Assembly (NCBI RefSeq): GCF_040436315.1
Contig: NZ_AP031572.1
Span: forward strand, 1,860,001-1,924,000
Direction: 5' to 3'
Length of the DNA stretch: 64,000 nucleotides
Origin: Synechocystis sp. LKSZ1
Lineage (GTDB): Bacteria > Cyanobacteriota > Cyanobacteriia > Cyanobacteriales > Microcystaceae
The position numbers and the translations under genes are program-made. Shown one piece after another: positions 8,842 through 21,000 of this stretch (within the stretch, counting starts at the first letter, position 1; the number at the start of each line of letters is the position of its first letter). The notes beneath the pieces were generated by a model. It made no database searches and was not told where the DNA came from. It was given only the letters and a program-made list of their open reading frames with translations.

Positions 8842-9231
8842 CTAGGCTTCCCCGGAGACCGCGGCCCGGTATTCCTGGGCAGATAGGGTGTGCTGGGGCA
8901 GGGATTCACCCGCCTTAACCTGGACTTTCACCAACCAGGCCTCACCGTAGGGGTCACTGTTGAGTAATTCCGGGTTGTCCAACAGTTGTTCGTTCACCTC
9001 CACCACAGTGCCACTGACCGGCGCGTAGAGGTCGGAGGCGGCCTTAACGGATTCCACAGCCCCAAAACTGGTCTGCACCGTTAGCTCATCCCCCACTGCG
9101 GGCAATTCGACAAACACAATATCGCCCAACTCATCGACGGCGAAGGCACTTAGGCCAACAGTGGCCATCTCCCCGACTAGACGTACATATTCGTGGCTAT
9201 CTAGGTAGCGCAGATCCTCTGGGTATTCCAT
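8842..9231 (-). CDS. gcvH: glycine cleavage system H protein
   Basis: Lipoyl carrier protein of the glycine cleavage system, 129 residues. The lipoylated lysine is K63 in FGAVESVKAASDLYAP, and the ELPAVGDEL and EAWLVKV motifs are typical. It shuttles the aminomethyl group between the P, T and L proteins, which matters for photorespiratory glycine in cyanobacteria. None of the partner genes is adjacent; rqcH follows 9 bp downstream. Confidence 0.95.
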   Translation of the reverse strand: MEYPEDLRYLDSHEYVRLVGEMATVGLSAFAVDELGDIVFVELPAVGDELTVQTSFGAVESVKAASDLYAPVSGTVVEVNEQLLDNPELLNSDPYGEAWLVKVQVKAGESLPQHTLSAQEYRAAVSGEA

Positions 9232-9404
9232 GGGCTTAACAGTAATGTCCTCTGGCTAGTTTACCCCATCTCTTAAATTGGCCCTGGCTTTGTCTAGCAA
9301 TTTGGCGGAGTTATCTCCCCTTCACTTCTCCTTCTGCTATCACTACCGAGAATTTAGGAAACTGGCTCAATTGTATCGAGATTATGGAAAATTTTAGCTC
9401 AACA

Positions 9405-9453
9405 TTTAATCATACAATAGCCCATTCTTAATCTTGAAATGAAAAGGTATAGA
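9405..9453 (+). promoter_or_regulatory. candidate Pho box and promoter of the PhoX gene
   Basis: In the 340-bp gap before the phosphatase gene, TTTAATCA (9405-9412) and CTTAATCT (9427-9434) both fit the cyanobacterial Pho repeat YTTAAYYW. They are exactly 22 bp apart, i.e. two 11-bp steps, with a degenerate middle repeat at 9416-9423. A possible -10, TATAGA, lies at 9448-9453, leaving the last repeat in the -35 position. The rest of 9232-9571 shows no gene; a GGAGA Shine-Dalgarno-like stretch lies at 9555-9559. Confidence 0.5.
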
Positions 9454-9571
9454 GTTGGTCAGGCCTCTTGGCAGAGTAATCGTCTATCCCTAATAGACCG
9501 CCAAGGAAAATAATTTATTTGCACTCGAGAGGCCCTGAACCCTAGTTATACTTCGGAGAACACTCGCGTTT

Positions 9572-11716
9572 ATGTCTTTTGATACCAATCAGCCCAGCCT
9601 AGTCCAGGGCCTCGCTGGATACACGACGGATCCACTCTTCACAGTCGGTGAAACCATTGGCAACTATACGCCTGTTGGAATTCTCGACGGAATTGGCGCC
9701 ATTGAACTCAATGGCACCACCGTTCGTTTTTACGTTAACCATGAATTAGGGCCCACCGTTGGCTATGCTTACTCCCTTGAAAATGGTACGCAATTGAAGG
9801 GGGGCCGGGTTAGCTACTTTGATGTTGACAAGCGCACTCTTAGTATTGTTGATGCGGGACTCGCCTACGACACCATCGTCAACCGAGCCGGTCAAGTCGT
9901 CGCTTCTTCGAGCGTTTATTCGCCAAGTAATCCCAGCGGCTTGGATAGCGCAACTGGATTAAATCGTCTTTGCTCTGCTTCTTTGTTTGAACCTAACCAA
10001 TTTGGTTCGGGCCGGGGGTTAGTAGATCCAATTTTCTTCACCGGAGAAGAAAGTGCTGGGACAAACTATGCCCTAGACATCCAAACAAATACGCTGTACG
10101 CCCTCCCCGCCTTTGGCCGTGCCGGCTATGAAAACGTCGCTGAAGTAGACACCGGAACCACCGATAAAGTTGCGTTTGTCATTGGTGATGATACTGGCTT
10201 CTCACCGTTGTACATGTACGTCGGTAATAAAAATGCTAAGGGCGATGGTAGCTTTTTAGATCGCAATGGCCTAGCTTCTGGCAAGGTCTACGCTTGGGTT
10301 GCCGATGATCCCACGAATCCTAATGACCCGATCGAACTTAGCGCTGAGACCTTCAAGGGTACCAATAACTCGACCAATGGCAGGTTTGTCGAGATTGCCT
10401 ATTACGATCCTGCGCAAGCCGGTACAAATGGCTACGATAACCTAGGATACGCAACCACCACCAAGCAAGACGACTTAGCGGCCGCTGTGAATGCATTCCA
10501 GTTGGCTCGTCCTGAGGATGTTTCTACCAATCCTGCTGATGGTACCCAGTTTGCTGTCAATGCGACGGGAACAGGTAACTTTGATAAGTGGGGAACCGTA
10601 TACCGATTCGATATTGATTTCCAAAATATCGCTGCCGGTAATATCACCGCAAAGGTTGACATCCTGTTTGATGGCAATGAAGCCAACAAGCAAGACTTTG
10701 GTTTGCGGAGTCCCGATAACCTAGATTGGGCTGATGATGGCAAGATTTATCTCCAAGAAGACCGCTCCATTGACGCTTTTGGAACTATCTCTGGAGAAGA
10801 AGCTTCCCTGTATAGCCTCAATCCTTCTGTGTCTGATCCCTCCGCAACGTTAACTCGCATTGCTCAAGTTGATCGTTCTGCGTTACCGGCAGGTCAAACT
10901 GATCCAGTTCCCAATGATATTGGCAACTGGGAAACCTCTGGAATTCTGGATGTTTCCACCCTATTCGGTAACAATCCCGGTGATCTCATTGTCTTTGATG
11001 TGCAGGCGCACAGTCTCAAAGATGGAGCAATTAGTAGCCAAAATCTTGTAGAGGGAGGCCAACTCCTATTTTTGGTTGGCCCTGAGGCTACTTTAGTGCA
11101 AGACAGCGCCCTCGTGGTCGGTTCTAATGTTGCAGATACCAAGCTTGGCGGGATTGATTTTGATGGGGTTAATGATCTCGTCTTTACTGGTGCAGGCAAT
11201 GATGAAGTGGATGTCCCGCTGGCAGGGGCATTGAGCGGCTTTAACCGCATTAGCGTTGGTAGTGGTAAAGATACGGTGTTTGCCGCCGATGACGATCGCG
11301 TCTTTGGTGATGCTGGCGATGACCTGCTAGATGCCACAGATGCATCAGGCTATCGTCTCTCTGGTGGAGCCGGTAATGACGACTTATTCCTCGGCGTGAA
11401 TGGCCGGGCCCTGGGGGGAGACGGTAACGACCGCTTCTTCGTCCAGTCCGGTGGCGGTAATATTCTCTCTGGTGGCGCGGGCTCTGACCAATTCTGGATG
11501 CTGACGGATAGCTTACCCAGTTCTCCCAATACCATTGCCGACTTTACCCCAGGTACCGATGTGATCGGTATTGCTAACCAAGGGGCCGGGGTTGATTTTG
11601 CTGACCTCAGCTTCTCCGGTAACAACATTGCTCTCAACGGTGTCACCTTCGCCACCTTGACCGGCATTCAAACCAATACCTTAACCGCGGCTAACTTTGT
11701 GTTTGCGTCTCTGTAA
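9572..11716 (+). CDS. PhoX-type (DUF839) phosphatase with RTX-like C-terminus
   Basis: A 714-residue protein. Residues about 1-520 form a PhoX/DUF839 beta-propeller, recognised by FYVNHELGPTVG, FFTGEESAGTNYALD, GKVYAWVADD and RPEDV. PhoX enzymes are calcium- and iron-dependent phosphomonoesterases used to scavenge organic phosphate. The C-terminal 190 residues carry degenerate RTX-like repeats (GDAGDDLLDA, GGAGNDDLFLG, GGAGSDQFW). There is no signal peptide or Tat motif. With the RTX-like tail, this suggests type I secretion, as for other atypical cyanobacterial alkaline phosphatases; that is inference. The gene is monocistronic, with a candidate Pho box upstream and a terminator downstream. 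Confidence 0.85.
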   Translation: MSFDTNQPSLVQGLAGYTTDPLFTVGETIGNYTPVGILDGIGAIELNGTTVRFYVNHELGPTVGYAYSLENGTQLKGGRVSYFDVDKRTLSIVDAGLAYDTIVNRAGQVVASSSVYSPSNPSGLDSATGLNRLCSASLFEPNQFGSGRGLVDPIFFTGEESAGTNYALDIQTNTLYALPAFGRAGYENVAEVDTGTTDKVAFVIGDDTGFSPLYMYVGNKNAKGDGSFLDRNGLASGKVYAWVADDPTNPNDPIELSAETFKGTNNSTNGRFVEIAYYDPAQAGTNGYDNLGYATTTKQDDLAAAVNAFQLARPEDVSTNPADGTQFAVNATGTGNFDKWGTVYRFDIDFQNIAAGNITAKVDILFDGNEANKQDFGLRSPDNLDWADDGKIYLQEDRSIDAFGTISGEEASLYSLNPSVSDPSATLTRIAQVDRSALPAGQTDPVPNDIGNWETSGILDVSTLFGNNPGDLIVFDVQAHSLKDGAISSQNLVEGGQLLFLVGPEATLVQDSALVVGSNVADTKLGGIDFDGVNDLVFTGAGNDEVDVPLAGALSGFNRISVGSGKDTVFAADDDRVFGDAGDDLLDATDASGYRLSGGAGNDDLFLGVNGRALGGDGNDRFFVQSGGGNILSGGAGSDQFWMLTDSLPSSPNTIADFTPGTDVIGIANQGAGVDFADLSFSGNNIALNGVTFATLTGIQTNTLTAANFVFASL

Positions 11717-11775
11717 ACCAATTGACTTAGCCTATTAAGCCAGGGCCTGGATTTGGCCTCAGTGCTTTTATCTCA

Positions 11776-11804
11776 GGGAGTTGCCAGCAGGTAGCTCCCT
11801 TTTT
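11776..11804 (+). terminator. Rho-independent terminator of the PhoX gene
   Basis: GGGAGTTGCC (11776-11785), a 4-nt loop and GGTAGCTCCC (11790-11799) form a 10-bp stem with two G-U pairs, followed by five T residues. It lies 60 nt after the stop codon. Confidence 0.88.
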
Positions 11805-11842
11805 GGGGGTGATAGTTTGGCCATGGGGATTATCCTTGGTAG

Positions 11843-12022
11843 AGGCCATCAATAGGACTGGCCCAGTTGGATAAATATCTCGATGATTTAGGATTGGATA
11901 CCGGTTGGTTAGTGATCTTTGACCGTCGACCGGGGTCGTCTACCATGGGAGAACGAATCGAGATCGAGACAGAGGAAGTAATAAGTCCGGCGGGCCGAGC
12001 CATTATCGTGATTCACAGTTAG
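11843..12022 (+). pseudogene. C-terminal remnant of an AAA-ATPase/PD-(D/E)XK-like protein
   Basis: An open stretch of 59 codons, with a stop just upstream and no plausible start, encodes GLAQLDKYLDDLGLDTGWLV followed by IFDRRPG and VISPAGRAIIVIHS. I recognise this as the usual C-terminus of cyanobacterial ATP-binding proteins with a nuclease-like C-terminal domain. No N-terminal part is visible upstream; the remaining sequence back to the phoX terminator is out of frame. It is most likely the decayed end of a lost gene. Confidence 0.6.
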
Positions 12023-12046
12023 GCCTGGGCTTGATTGAGCTATTAC

Positions 12047-15000
12047 CTAGAAAACTCCGTTTGAATTAGCCACAAAACTCGCCAGGGCCGTTTCAGCAGC
12101 GTACAAAGAAGCGCTGGTATCCCCAAAAGGAGCCAACCAATTGCGACCAAAGACCTCATTACTGGGGCCAGAGGTTGCCTGGCGTTCTAAAGGTGTATCA
12201 ATGGCATTGCTGATTAAATCGGCACTCGCTATCTTATTGCGGATAACTGTGAGATCCTGATTATCACCTGGCTTGTTCCCATTACTGGCCCCCAGGGCCA
12301 CGGCTAAAGCAAAATTGACCGGCGTGACTTGGTTCCGATCCAACAGGCCTGTCCAGAAGTCCCAACCGCCTTGCTCTGGATCTCGATTAAAAGCCAGGTT
12401 ATAGACTTTTTTGACCTTGTCTCGGTTATTTAAAGCCCCATAGAGACGGTCGGCCTCACTGCCGGGAGCCGTATTCCCGAAAGAGTTGGCGAGGTCTTCA
12501 AATTCAGGACTGCCAAAGACAGCTTGTTTGGCCCCAAAAACTTGCTTCCAGAAGGCCAAACCATCCGGGTCACCGGGGCGGCCATAGTAGGCGACATAGG
12601 CAATTTGTACCGTACTTCCTTTGAGAACCAAGGGAGCGGTGGAGGTATCATCCTGTTCAATGGTGCCAATGGCCTGAGCTTTTTGGATAACGGCATTGCT
12701 GGGATTACTTAGGTTCACCACGAAGGTTTCGCTGTTTTCATCTAGAGTGTCTCCAATAATCGGCACATTAATCTGGCCAATGAGTTGGCCCGCAGGAATG
12801 GTCAGGGTGCCATTGGTAGCGGTGTAATCAGCGGGATTAGTAGGAGTAGCGATATTGCTAGGGGTCGCGGTATGGCCGGCAGGAGTTGCAGTGGAGTAGT
12901 TGACGCTGACGGGTTGGCTACTTGTCTGGGAGAGCGTAACGGTAAAGGTTAGGTTTTTAGTGCCACTGTTGCCTTCGCGAATAGCCGCATCTTGAATACT
13001 GAGATTAGGAATTACAAAGTCATCATTCTGAATGGTTCCCGTGACTGCCGTTGTTGTCCCAATGGTATAACCCGTTCCAGTCGCTAAAGTAAGAGAAACC
13101 GTTTCATCGGATTCAACAATGCTATCTGGGGTTGGGTTGACAATAACTGTCGCCGTTGCAGAACCGACCTGGAAGACAACACTATTAGCAATATTGGCGT
13201 AGTCTGTACCGTTGGTGGCAGTTCCGCCGATGGTGTAATTGACGGTCAGGGGATTGGTTAGAATACCTGCCCGAGTGAAGGTATAGACCAGATTATTGAC
13301 CCCATCTTCCGTCACACTATTTGGACTCACTGCCAAGGTCACATTAGCGAGTTCACCCACGGTTGTCGTGGTTGCATCGGCCTGGGCGGGTGGGGCTTCG
13401 GTCTGTCCAAGGTTATCAATGGCCACGCTATAAAAGGCATGCGTCTTGCCCACTTGGCCGTTATAGACCGCTGAAGTCTCCGTTGTATTATCTTTCCACA
13501 GGGTAAAAGGGCCAGCATCAACGGCAACGTAGATATCATAAAAGGCCAAGCCACTGCCATTATCAGTGCCACTCCAGCTTACGTCAAAGTTTGCTTGACT
13601 ATTCGTCGGCAAAGCATTGACGCGACTCGTCGGCACGTCAGTATCGAGGGTATTAAAGACGGGGTTACTGAGCAGGGCCGTTTGGTTATTGAAGGTAATC
13701 CGGGCCTGGGCATCAATGCGGGGATTATTGCTTAGGTTGGCTTTCGGTTGAATGCGATAACCGGCAAAGCCTTGGCCGGCGCCACTGGCATTATTAGCTG
13801 GTAGGAAACCCGATATCGCGCTATTCGCCTCTGTTCCTGTCGTGGGATTGATGGCTGTTAAAACCCAGGTAACTGTCCGGGTAGTGGCGTTGAGATCTGC
13901 CGTAGCATCCACAAAAACGCCAAGACTAGAGCGTAGGTCTAAACGTTCAGCGTAGGATTGGCTTCCCGTCGAGACATCAACGACAATATCCCCAAAGCCA
14001 AAGTCCTCTAGGCTGAAGGTTGTCAGGTCTAAATCCGTATCGAGGTCTACCGTGAGCACCACCTTCGCCACGGGCGTTGTTCCGGCGGGATTATTGTTGG
14101 TAAAGCGAACGGTGTAGGGAAGGACGGAACCCGCCGTCATCCAGAATTGGGAACTGAAACCATCAGGATTGATTAAGGTATTCGCACCATTGATAGTCAC
14201 CTGTCGCTGCAGGGCCGTATAGCCTTGCAGGAATTCCGCCGCGTTGTTGGTCAGGGCCAGGTCAAGAATGGCATCTTTGAGCAGGTCAGGATCGGTAATC
14301 CCGGCATTACGGGCTACCTGTTCTGCCGCTGAGCGTTGGGCCGGGGTCAAGGCTTCTAGGGTAGTGATGACGTAAGGAAAATTGGGATCGGTGAAATTAT
14401 TCGTGGTCTCCGTGGCCGCAATGGTGAAGTCATCACCATTATCTAAGGCCTGGACAAAAGCCTGGGCAGAAGCCGGGCCATAATCAAACAATGAGGTGGC
14501 CTGGGTGATGCGCCAACTGTTGCCATAGTCGCCGTAGAGTTGTTGAGCAGAGAGTGCTCCGCCCAGAATGGTGCCGTTACGGAGAGCAAAATCATCACTG
14601 GGATTATCATTGTTATTGCCCAGCAGGCCAACCACTTTGCCTTGACGATTATCCGCTAGGCCCAGGCCAATATCGAGATAACTACCGTTGATAGTGATGA
14701 CAATCTGGTCATTGTTGGCGGTCAGGATAGTATAGCGGTTGCCGTTGCGGAGCAGAAGACTATTACCTAAGGCGTAGGGAGTGCCATCGGCAAGAGTTGT
14801 GCTGATGCCATTAATACGAGGGCCATTTTCGTTGAGGTAAAAACCGATGCGTTGTCCGTTAATTTTGAGGGCAATGGCCGTATTGACGGAGACATCGTTG
14901 CGAGTGCCCCAGGGCTGTTGTCGGGTCTGAATTTCAAAGTCGTCAACGGTGGATTTAACGAAGGTGAATTCCCCAACGGCCTGGAAGTCGTAGTTAATGC

Positions 15001-18000
15001 CATCAAAGGTCGTTAGGTGAGGATCCCCGTTAGAACCGCCGGTCAAAGCATTTAACAGTGAAGAGGCAAGAGAACCAAGTAGGCCGCTCAGTGCAGCTCC
15101 GTTACCCAAGCCATCATAGAGAGACTGCGCCCCCGGCCAATTTTTAATGCCACCGCCTGGATACTTGAAGCCTAGAGCAGGCGGGAGATAACGTCCGAGT
15201 AATCCACCAGAGATAATACTAATGCCTAGCCCCCCAGGTGTAAACCCACCATTAGCCCCTCCAATGGTTGAAATGCCGTAGCCGACTCCTCCCGCAATCG
15301 CTCCATAACCTAACCCAATTTCTGCTGCAACGAGAGCACCAACAGCGGCTGTGGCGGCAACACCGGCCCCAAAACCGGCAATCGCGCCAGATGCAGTGGC
15401 TCCTGCAGCGCCTTGTACGTTGATACCTGCACCATAGCCATTTGTAGCGATATAGCCTGTTAATCCAGCGATTGCTCCGTAACCAGCGGCCGCCAGAAAG
15501 GGATTGGTTCCCAAGGGATCAGTGATGGTAATGGGATTGTTGAGAGCGTATCGATATAGGTTGGTATCGCCTCCGCCCAGATTGAGGGGATCAACTTCAG
15601 TAAACCTTCCCAGGGCCGGGTCGTAAAACCGAGCCCGCATGAACATTAATCCGTTGTCATCGTTGGTGACGCCCAATTGACCGACGTATTCAAAGGGATT
15701 GGCAACGCCTTCGACTTTGACCAAGGATTCCCCAAAGGGAAGATAGCTATAGCGATTAACGTAACTGCCATCGGCCCCGGAGAGGCCAATAGTAGAGCCA
15801 AGGGCATCGGCATCATAGTAATTGGCCGAACCATTACCATCAAAGCGACTGACCAACCCGAGGCCATAGGTGTAGTTAGCGACTAAGTTCCCACTGGGGT
15901 TATATTCGCCCACAACATTCCCTAAACCCAGGGGATCGACGAGATATTCGGTGCGTTGGCCGTTAAGAATCGTGGCAATGCGATTGCCCAGGCCATCGTA
16001 TTGATATTGCCAGGTTCCCTGGGGCGTGACAACGGAGACCAGGCGATTTTCGGCATCGTAGCCATAGGCTGAGGTCTGGCCGGCTTCGGTTTTGCTGATT
16101 AAATTACCATCGGTATCATAGGTGTAGATAGCATTACCAACGGTAGTGTATTGGTTCAGGCTGTTGGTGGCATAATTCTTGGTGGCCCCATTATCAATGC
16201 TGACAATCCGATTACCGGCCCCGTCGTACTGATAGCTAAGGGTGCGGCCGCCTGGGGCCAACACAAAATTCAATTGCCCCGTTGCATCGTACCCATACTG
16301 GAAGACGCCCTCTAGGGTGGTCATGCTGGTACGCCGTCCCAGGTCATCGTAGAGATATTCAAAACGAGAATTAACCGTATTATTAGCCTTGTAATTGGTT
16401 AACCGACTCAGTTGACTGCGGGGGTCATATTCGTAGGTGGTGTAGGTGCCATTACCATTGGTTTCTTTAATCAGGCGGCCAGCACTGTCGTAGTCGTAGC
16501 TAATAATCGTTTGGCCGGTGCCATTGATCAGGGTTTTGAGGCGACCCACTGTATCGTAGCTGTAGTTGACGGTATAGCCATCATTCGCCACTAATTTAGT
16601 GCGTTGGCCATCGGCATTGTAGGTATATTGCAGAGAACGGCCGGTGGGATAGATGAGACCCGTCAAGCGATTAGCTGTATCGTACTGCAAGGCTAGGGTG
16701 CCACTGCCATCCACCACACTGGTTAGATTGCCGCGAGCATCATAGCTATAGGTGACGCTGGTATTGTCGGCATACTGTTTTTTCGTGAGCAGGCCGTCTT
16801 TGTTGTAGGTGTATTGAATGCTTTGACCCCGACGATTCACCAAGTTGGTAATGTTACCCAAACCATCAATGCTGAATTGCTCACTACTACCATCGGCATA
16901 GGTTATTTTTGTCAGATTGCCCTTGGTATCGTAGGTATAGCTGACGCCATTACCCTTCGGGTCGGTGAAGCTAGTTAATTGGCTAAAATTAGCATCGTAG
17001 GTAAAGTTGAAATTTTGTCCTAGGGTATTGACTCCGCCAATTAAATTGCCCTTGGCATCATAGCGATAACGAGTAGTATCCCCATTGGGTAATCCCGTAT
17101 TGAGTAGATTGCCGTCGGCATCGTAACGGAGCCGTAAATTTTGGTTATTCACCCCACGGATTTGACCGCTATTGCCCTGGTCATCGACGAGAACTTTTAG
17201 GACAGCACCCGTACTATCTGTCACTGTGATGCCGCCTGTACTGTCGTAGCTATAGGTCAGGGTCTCGGCCTGATTATTGCTGGCCTCTTTAGTTAAGCGG
17301 CCTTGGTTGTCGTATTCAAAAGTACGCTGATAACCTAAATTCGTCGTGACGGATAGCAGAGAGTATTTTTTAGCCGCAACATTGCCGGTGTCGTAGGCAT
17401 AGGTCGTGGTTCCCTGGGGCGTCGTGACCGATTGTAATAACTCTCCCGTCGCATCGTAACTATAGGTATTGCTCTGGCCCGCAGAATCCGTGACTTGGCT
17501 CAGGCGGCCCTGGGCATTGTAGGTCAGGGTTAAACTATCACCATTGGTGTGAAGGAGCTTGGTTAAGCGGTTATTGCTGTATTGCAGGGTAATGCGGTTG
17601 CCGTTGGGGTCTTCAATGGCGCTAAATTTCCCGTCATTGGCAAAGGTGAAGATAACGCCATTGGCCTCTTTGAGGCGATACTGTCCATTGCTCAGGGTGA
17701 TGCGATTGCCCTGATTATCGAGATAGGTTCCGTCCCCTTGCTTGGCAAAAAACCGTAATAAATCCCCGACATTACGAATCAGAATATTGCCGTCACTATC
17801 GGTGGTGACTCGCAGATCCCATTCCGTTGACCAGCCCCGACCAAGGGTTCCCAGATTGTACCGTTCCGTTAGGGATTGATAGAAAACCCGATTAAAGGTC
17901 AGCGACAAGCCGGGAGCTGGATCTAAACTATCGATGGAACTCACCAAGGGCGATGAAATCAGGGCGGCATTGGCCTGCTTCAGCTCAAAATTATATAACT

Positions 18001-21000
18001 GCGTCACATTATTGGTGCGTTGGCCCAGTTGACTCAGATAGGTGGCATTTTCGGCCAGGACAGTCTGGAACTGGCCCGCCGTTTGCCCTACCGCATCGGT
18101 TAAATTCTGCCACAGGGCCTCCCAGGCCGCATTGTCGATAAAACTATAGTCTGCCCGAGATTCCGCCTTAATACTGCCCCAATTAATTACTTCGTTGGCC
18201 GGGACGGTCTGGATATTAAACGAGAGCGGCCCATTGGCATTTGCTTGGTACTGAAACGTTAATTGTCCACTGGCTCCAGGAGGTAAAACACCGGCCGGGC
18301 CACTGCCATTGGTCGCCAATCCCAGGTTCAGCAGTTGTTGTAGGCTTGGACTCGTCGTGACACCGGTTGGGAAATCAATCGTTGCATTCGTAGCCGTAAC
18401 CCTTAACAAGGGGGCAACCAGATCCGTTTGGCCGACGTTGGTATAGTCCACTTGAACGAAACCCGCCGCCGGATAGCTCAGCTTGAACTGGAGATTCCCC
18501 ACCACGCCACTAGTTACGCTAAAGACATCATTAGCCACAAAATTACTCTGACCATTATTGGCTTTGAGGTCATACAAACCTGTACTCAGGCCTTTCAAAT
18601 CAAAGGTGGCCCAGGCCTCGGTCTCGCTCACCCAATAGATCTTTTTCGCCGCTTTCTCTGTTCCATTGGGCGCAATGAGACTGAATTGATCCTGGGGAGA
18701 AAAGTTTTGACCTGTAATCACCAGCGTCCTTTCCCCCTGGTTACTGCCGGAGGCCCCCTGGGGTAAGGCCCGGATTACCGGCGTCGTAGTACTATCTAGG
18801 ATGGTTAAGGTAGCGCTATTCTGCTGACCGATACTGGCCCCTTGGCTCGGATTGACCAACAACAGATTGACCGTTTCATCCGGTTCCGCAATGTTGTCTT
18901 TAACAATCGGAATAGAAACGGTTTTCGAGAGTTCCCCATCGGCCAGAAGGACGGTAATCAAGGCCCCGTTATAGTCGGCGGGGGCTTTGGCCGTACCATT
19001 ACTCAAAGCCACAGAAACACTCACCTCTCCCTCACTGCCTTGGGTTCGTAGAACCGTGACTGCCGCAACGGCTGTTCCATCTTCAAGCACACTAAATTGG
19101 GGCGCACTGAATTCAAGCACACTGGGCTTAAAGACCGCTGGAATGTAGCTAAAGGCGGCGGAATTAAGGTTAAGACCTGTAATGTTCCGAAAGACACTAA
19201 TCAATTCATCGGGTTCATTACCGGGTTTATCTAGAAAGAGTTGCGTGTTATTCAGGTCAACTTGCAGGCGGTAGCGATTGGCGGTTCCCCGCAGTTGTAC
19301 GACATCGCCTTCCGTGGGATTAAAGTCAGCAATATCTGCGTAGTCATTCGTTCCATTACTATTCGGATTGCGGTCATCGTAGTAGTAAACATTGGCATCC
19401 CCCAAGACAAAACGGTCGGCTCCTGGCCCTCCGAGTTGGTAATCCACTTCTCCAAAGCCCGGATTGAGGGTGTTCGGATTAACCCCAACTAAACTATCGT
19501 TACCAGCTCCCCCAAAAAGTTGGTCTCGACCGGCCCCACCCTGAAGACTATCGTCGTCATCTCCTCCCGATAGGCCATCATCGCCACTACCACCTATCAA
19601 GGTATCATTGCCAGCTTTACCCTCTAGCTGGGCGTACAGGGCCGCTGAAGCATCTATCTTGTCATCACCGCCCTCGGCATTACCAAAGAAAAAGAGTTGT
19701 TCAATTTCCTTAATCGTGCCACCGGTGGATGTCGTTCCTCCATTGATATTGTTGTAGGTTACTGTGATGCCAGCTAGGGTTCCGTAGAGGTCTAGGCGGT
19801 CATTCCCTGGCCCGCCAATAAAGACATCGGCCTCAGGGACTTCTCGGAAGTAATCATTACCGGCTCCACCATCCAGGCTATCGTTACCAGCCCCCCCAAA
19901 GAGTTGGTCGTCTCCAGCTCCCCCGAAAATACTGTCATTGCCTTCTCCTCCCGTGATATTGTCGGCACCAGTACCGCCAATAAGGGTATCATTGCCCGCT
20001 CCCCCGTCTAATTGAGCGTACAAGGCCGCAGAGACATCCACCTTGTCATCACCGCCCTCAGCATTACCAAAGAAAAAGAGTTGTTCAATTTCCTTAATCG
20101 TGCCACCCGTGGACGTCGTTCCCCCATTGATATTGTTGTAGGTAATCGTGATGCCAGCCAGGGGGGCATAGATATCTAGGCGGTCATTACCCGGCCCACC
20201 GATAAAGACATCGGCCTCGGGCACTTCTCGGAAATAGTCGTCCCCCGTTCCCCCATCCAGGGTATCGTTACCAGCCCCCCCAAAGAGTTGGTCGGCTCCG
20301 CCCCCCCCAAGAATACTGTCATTACCATTTCCCCCAACCAGATTATCGGCACCAGTACCGCCAATAAGGGTATCATTGCCCGCTCCCCCGTCTAATTGAG
20401 CGTACAAGGCCCCAGATGCATCAACATAGTCATTCCCCCCATCGGCACTGCCAAAGAAAAAGAGTTGTTCGATTTCCTTAATCGTGCCACCGGTGGAAAT
20501 TGTGCCCCCACTGGGATTTTGATAGATCACAGTGATACCAGCGGCAGTCCCATAGAGGTCTAGGCGGTCATTCCCCGGCCCACCAATAAAGACATCGGCC
20601 TCGGGCACTTCTCGAAAGTAGTCATCTCCCGTTCCCCCATCAAGGGTGTCATTCCCCGCTTCGCCGTAGAGTTGGTCGGCTCCAGAACCGCCCAGAATGC
20701 TGTCATTCCCCTCCCGGCCAAACAACGCATCGTCACCACCACCACCACTGATGAAGTCGTTATTCGGTGTGCCGATAAAATTGTTACTCTCATCACCGCC
20801 AATAAAGTCTTGCTTTTCGACGACAACGCTATCACCGTCCACAAAAATTAGACCCTGATCCTGCTCCGTTTGCAGGAGAGCCAGACTTTCGCTGGATAAC
20901 GGAGAACCCTGCACCATAGCCGCAAAGATGGCCCCTTCATCCCCTGGGCTATCCTGCTCATTTAAAATACTGTCAATTTGATGACCGATTTCTTCCAATA

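Noticed and set aside
9519-9552. TTGCAC and TATACT as a sigma-70 promoter of the PhoX gene
   Set aside because: The spacer is 22 bp, too long for a normal promoter; the Pho-box arrangement further upstream is more coherent.
10432-11667. Minus-strand frames opposite the PhoX gene
   Set aside because: They follow the RTX and propeller codons in antisense, are low-complexity S/P-rich and have no ribosome binding sites.
15500-15520. A classical Rhs toxin tip after the core
   Set aside because: After DPLG there is no short variable nuclease- or deaminase-like domain but a long VWD/Calx-beta/DUF4214 region, and no small immunity gene follows the stop codon.
19500-20850. Regular repeats that could suggest a CRISPR array
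   Set aside because: The period is 384 bp and the repeats are in frame and encode RTX nonapeptides of a large protein; there are no short identical repeats with unique spacers and no cas genes.
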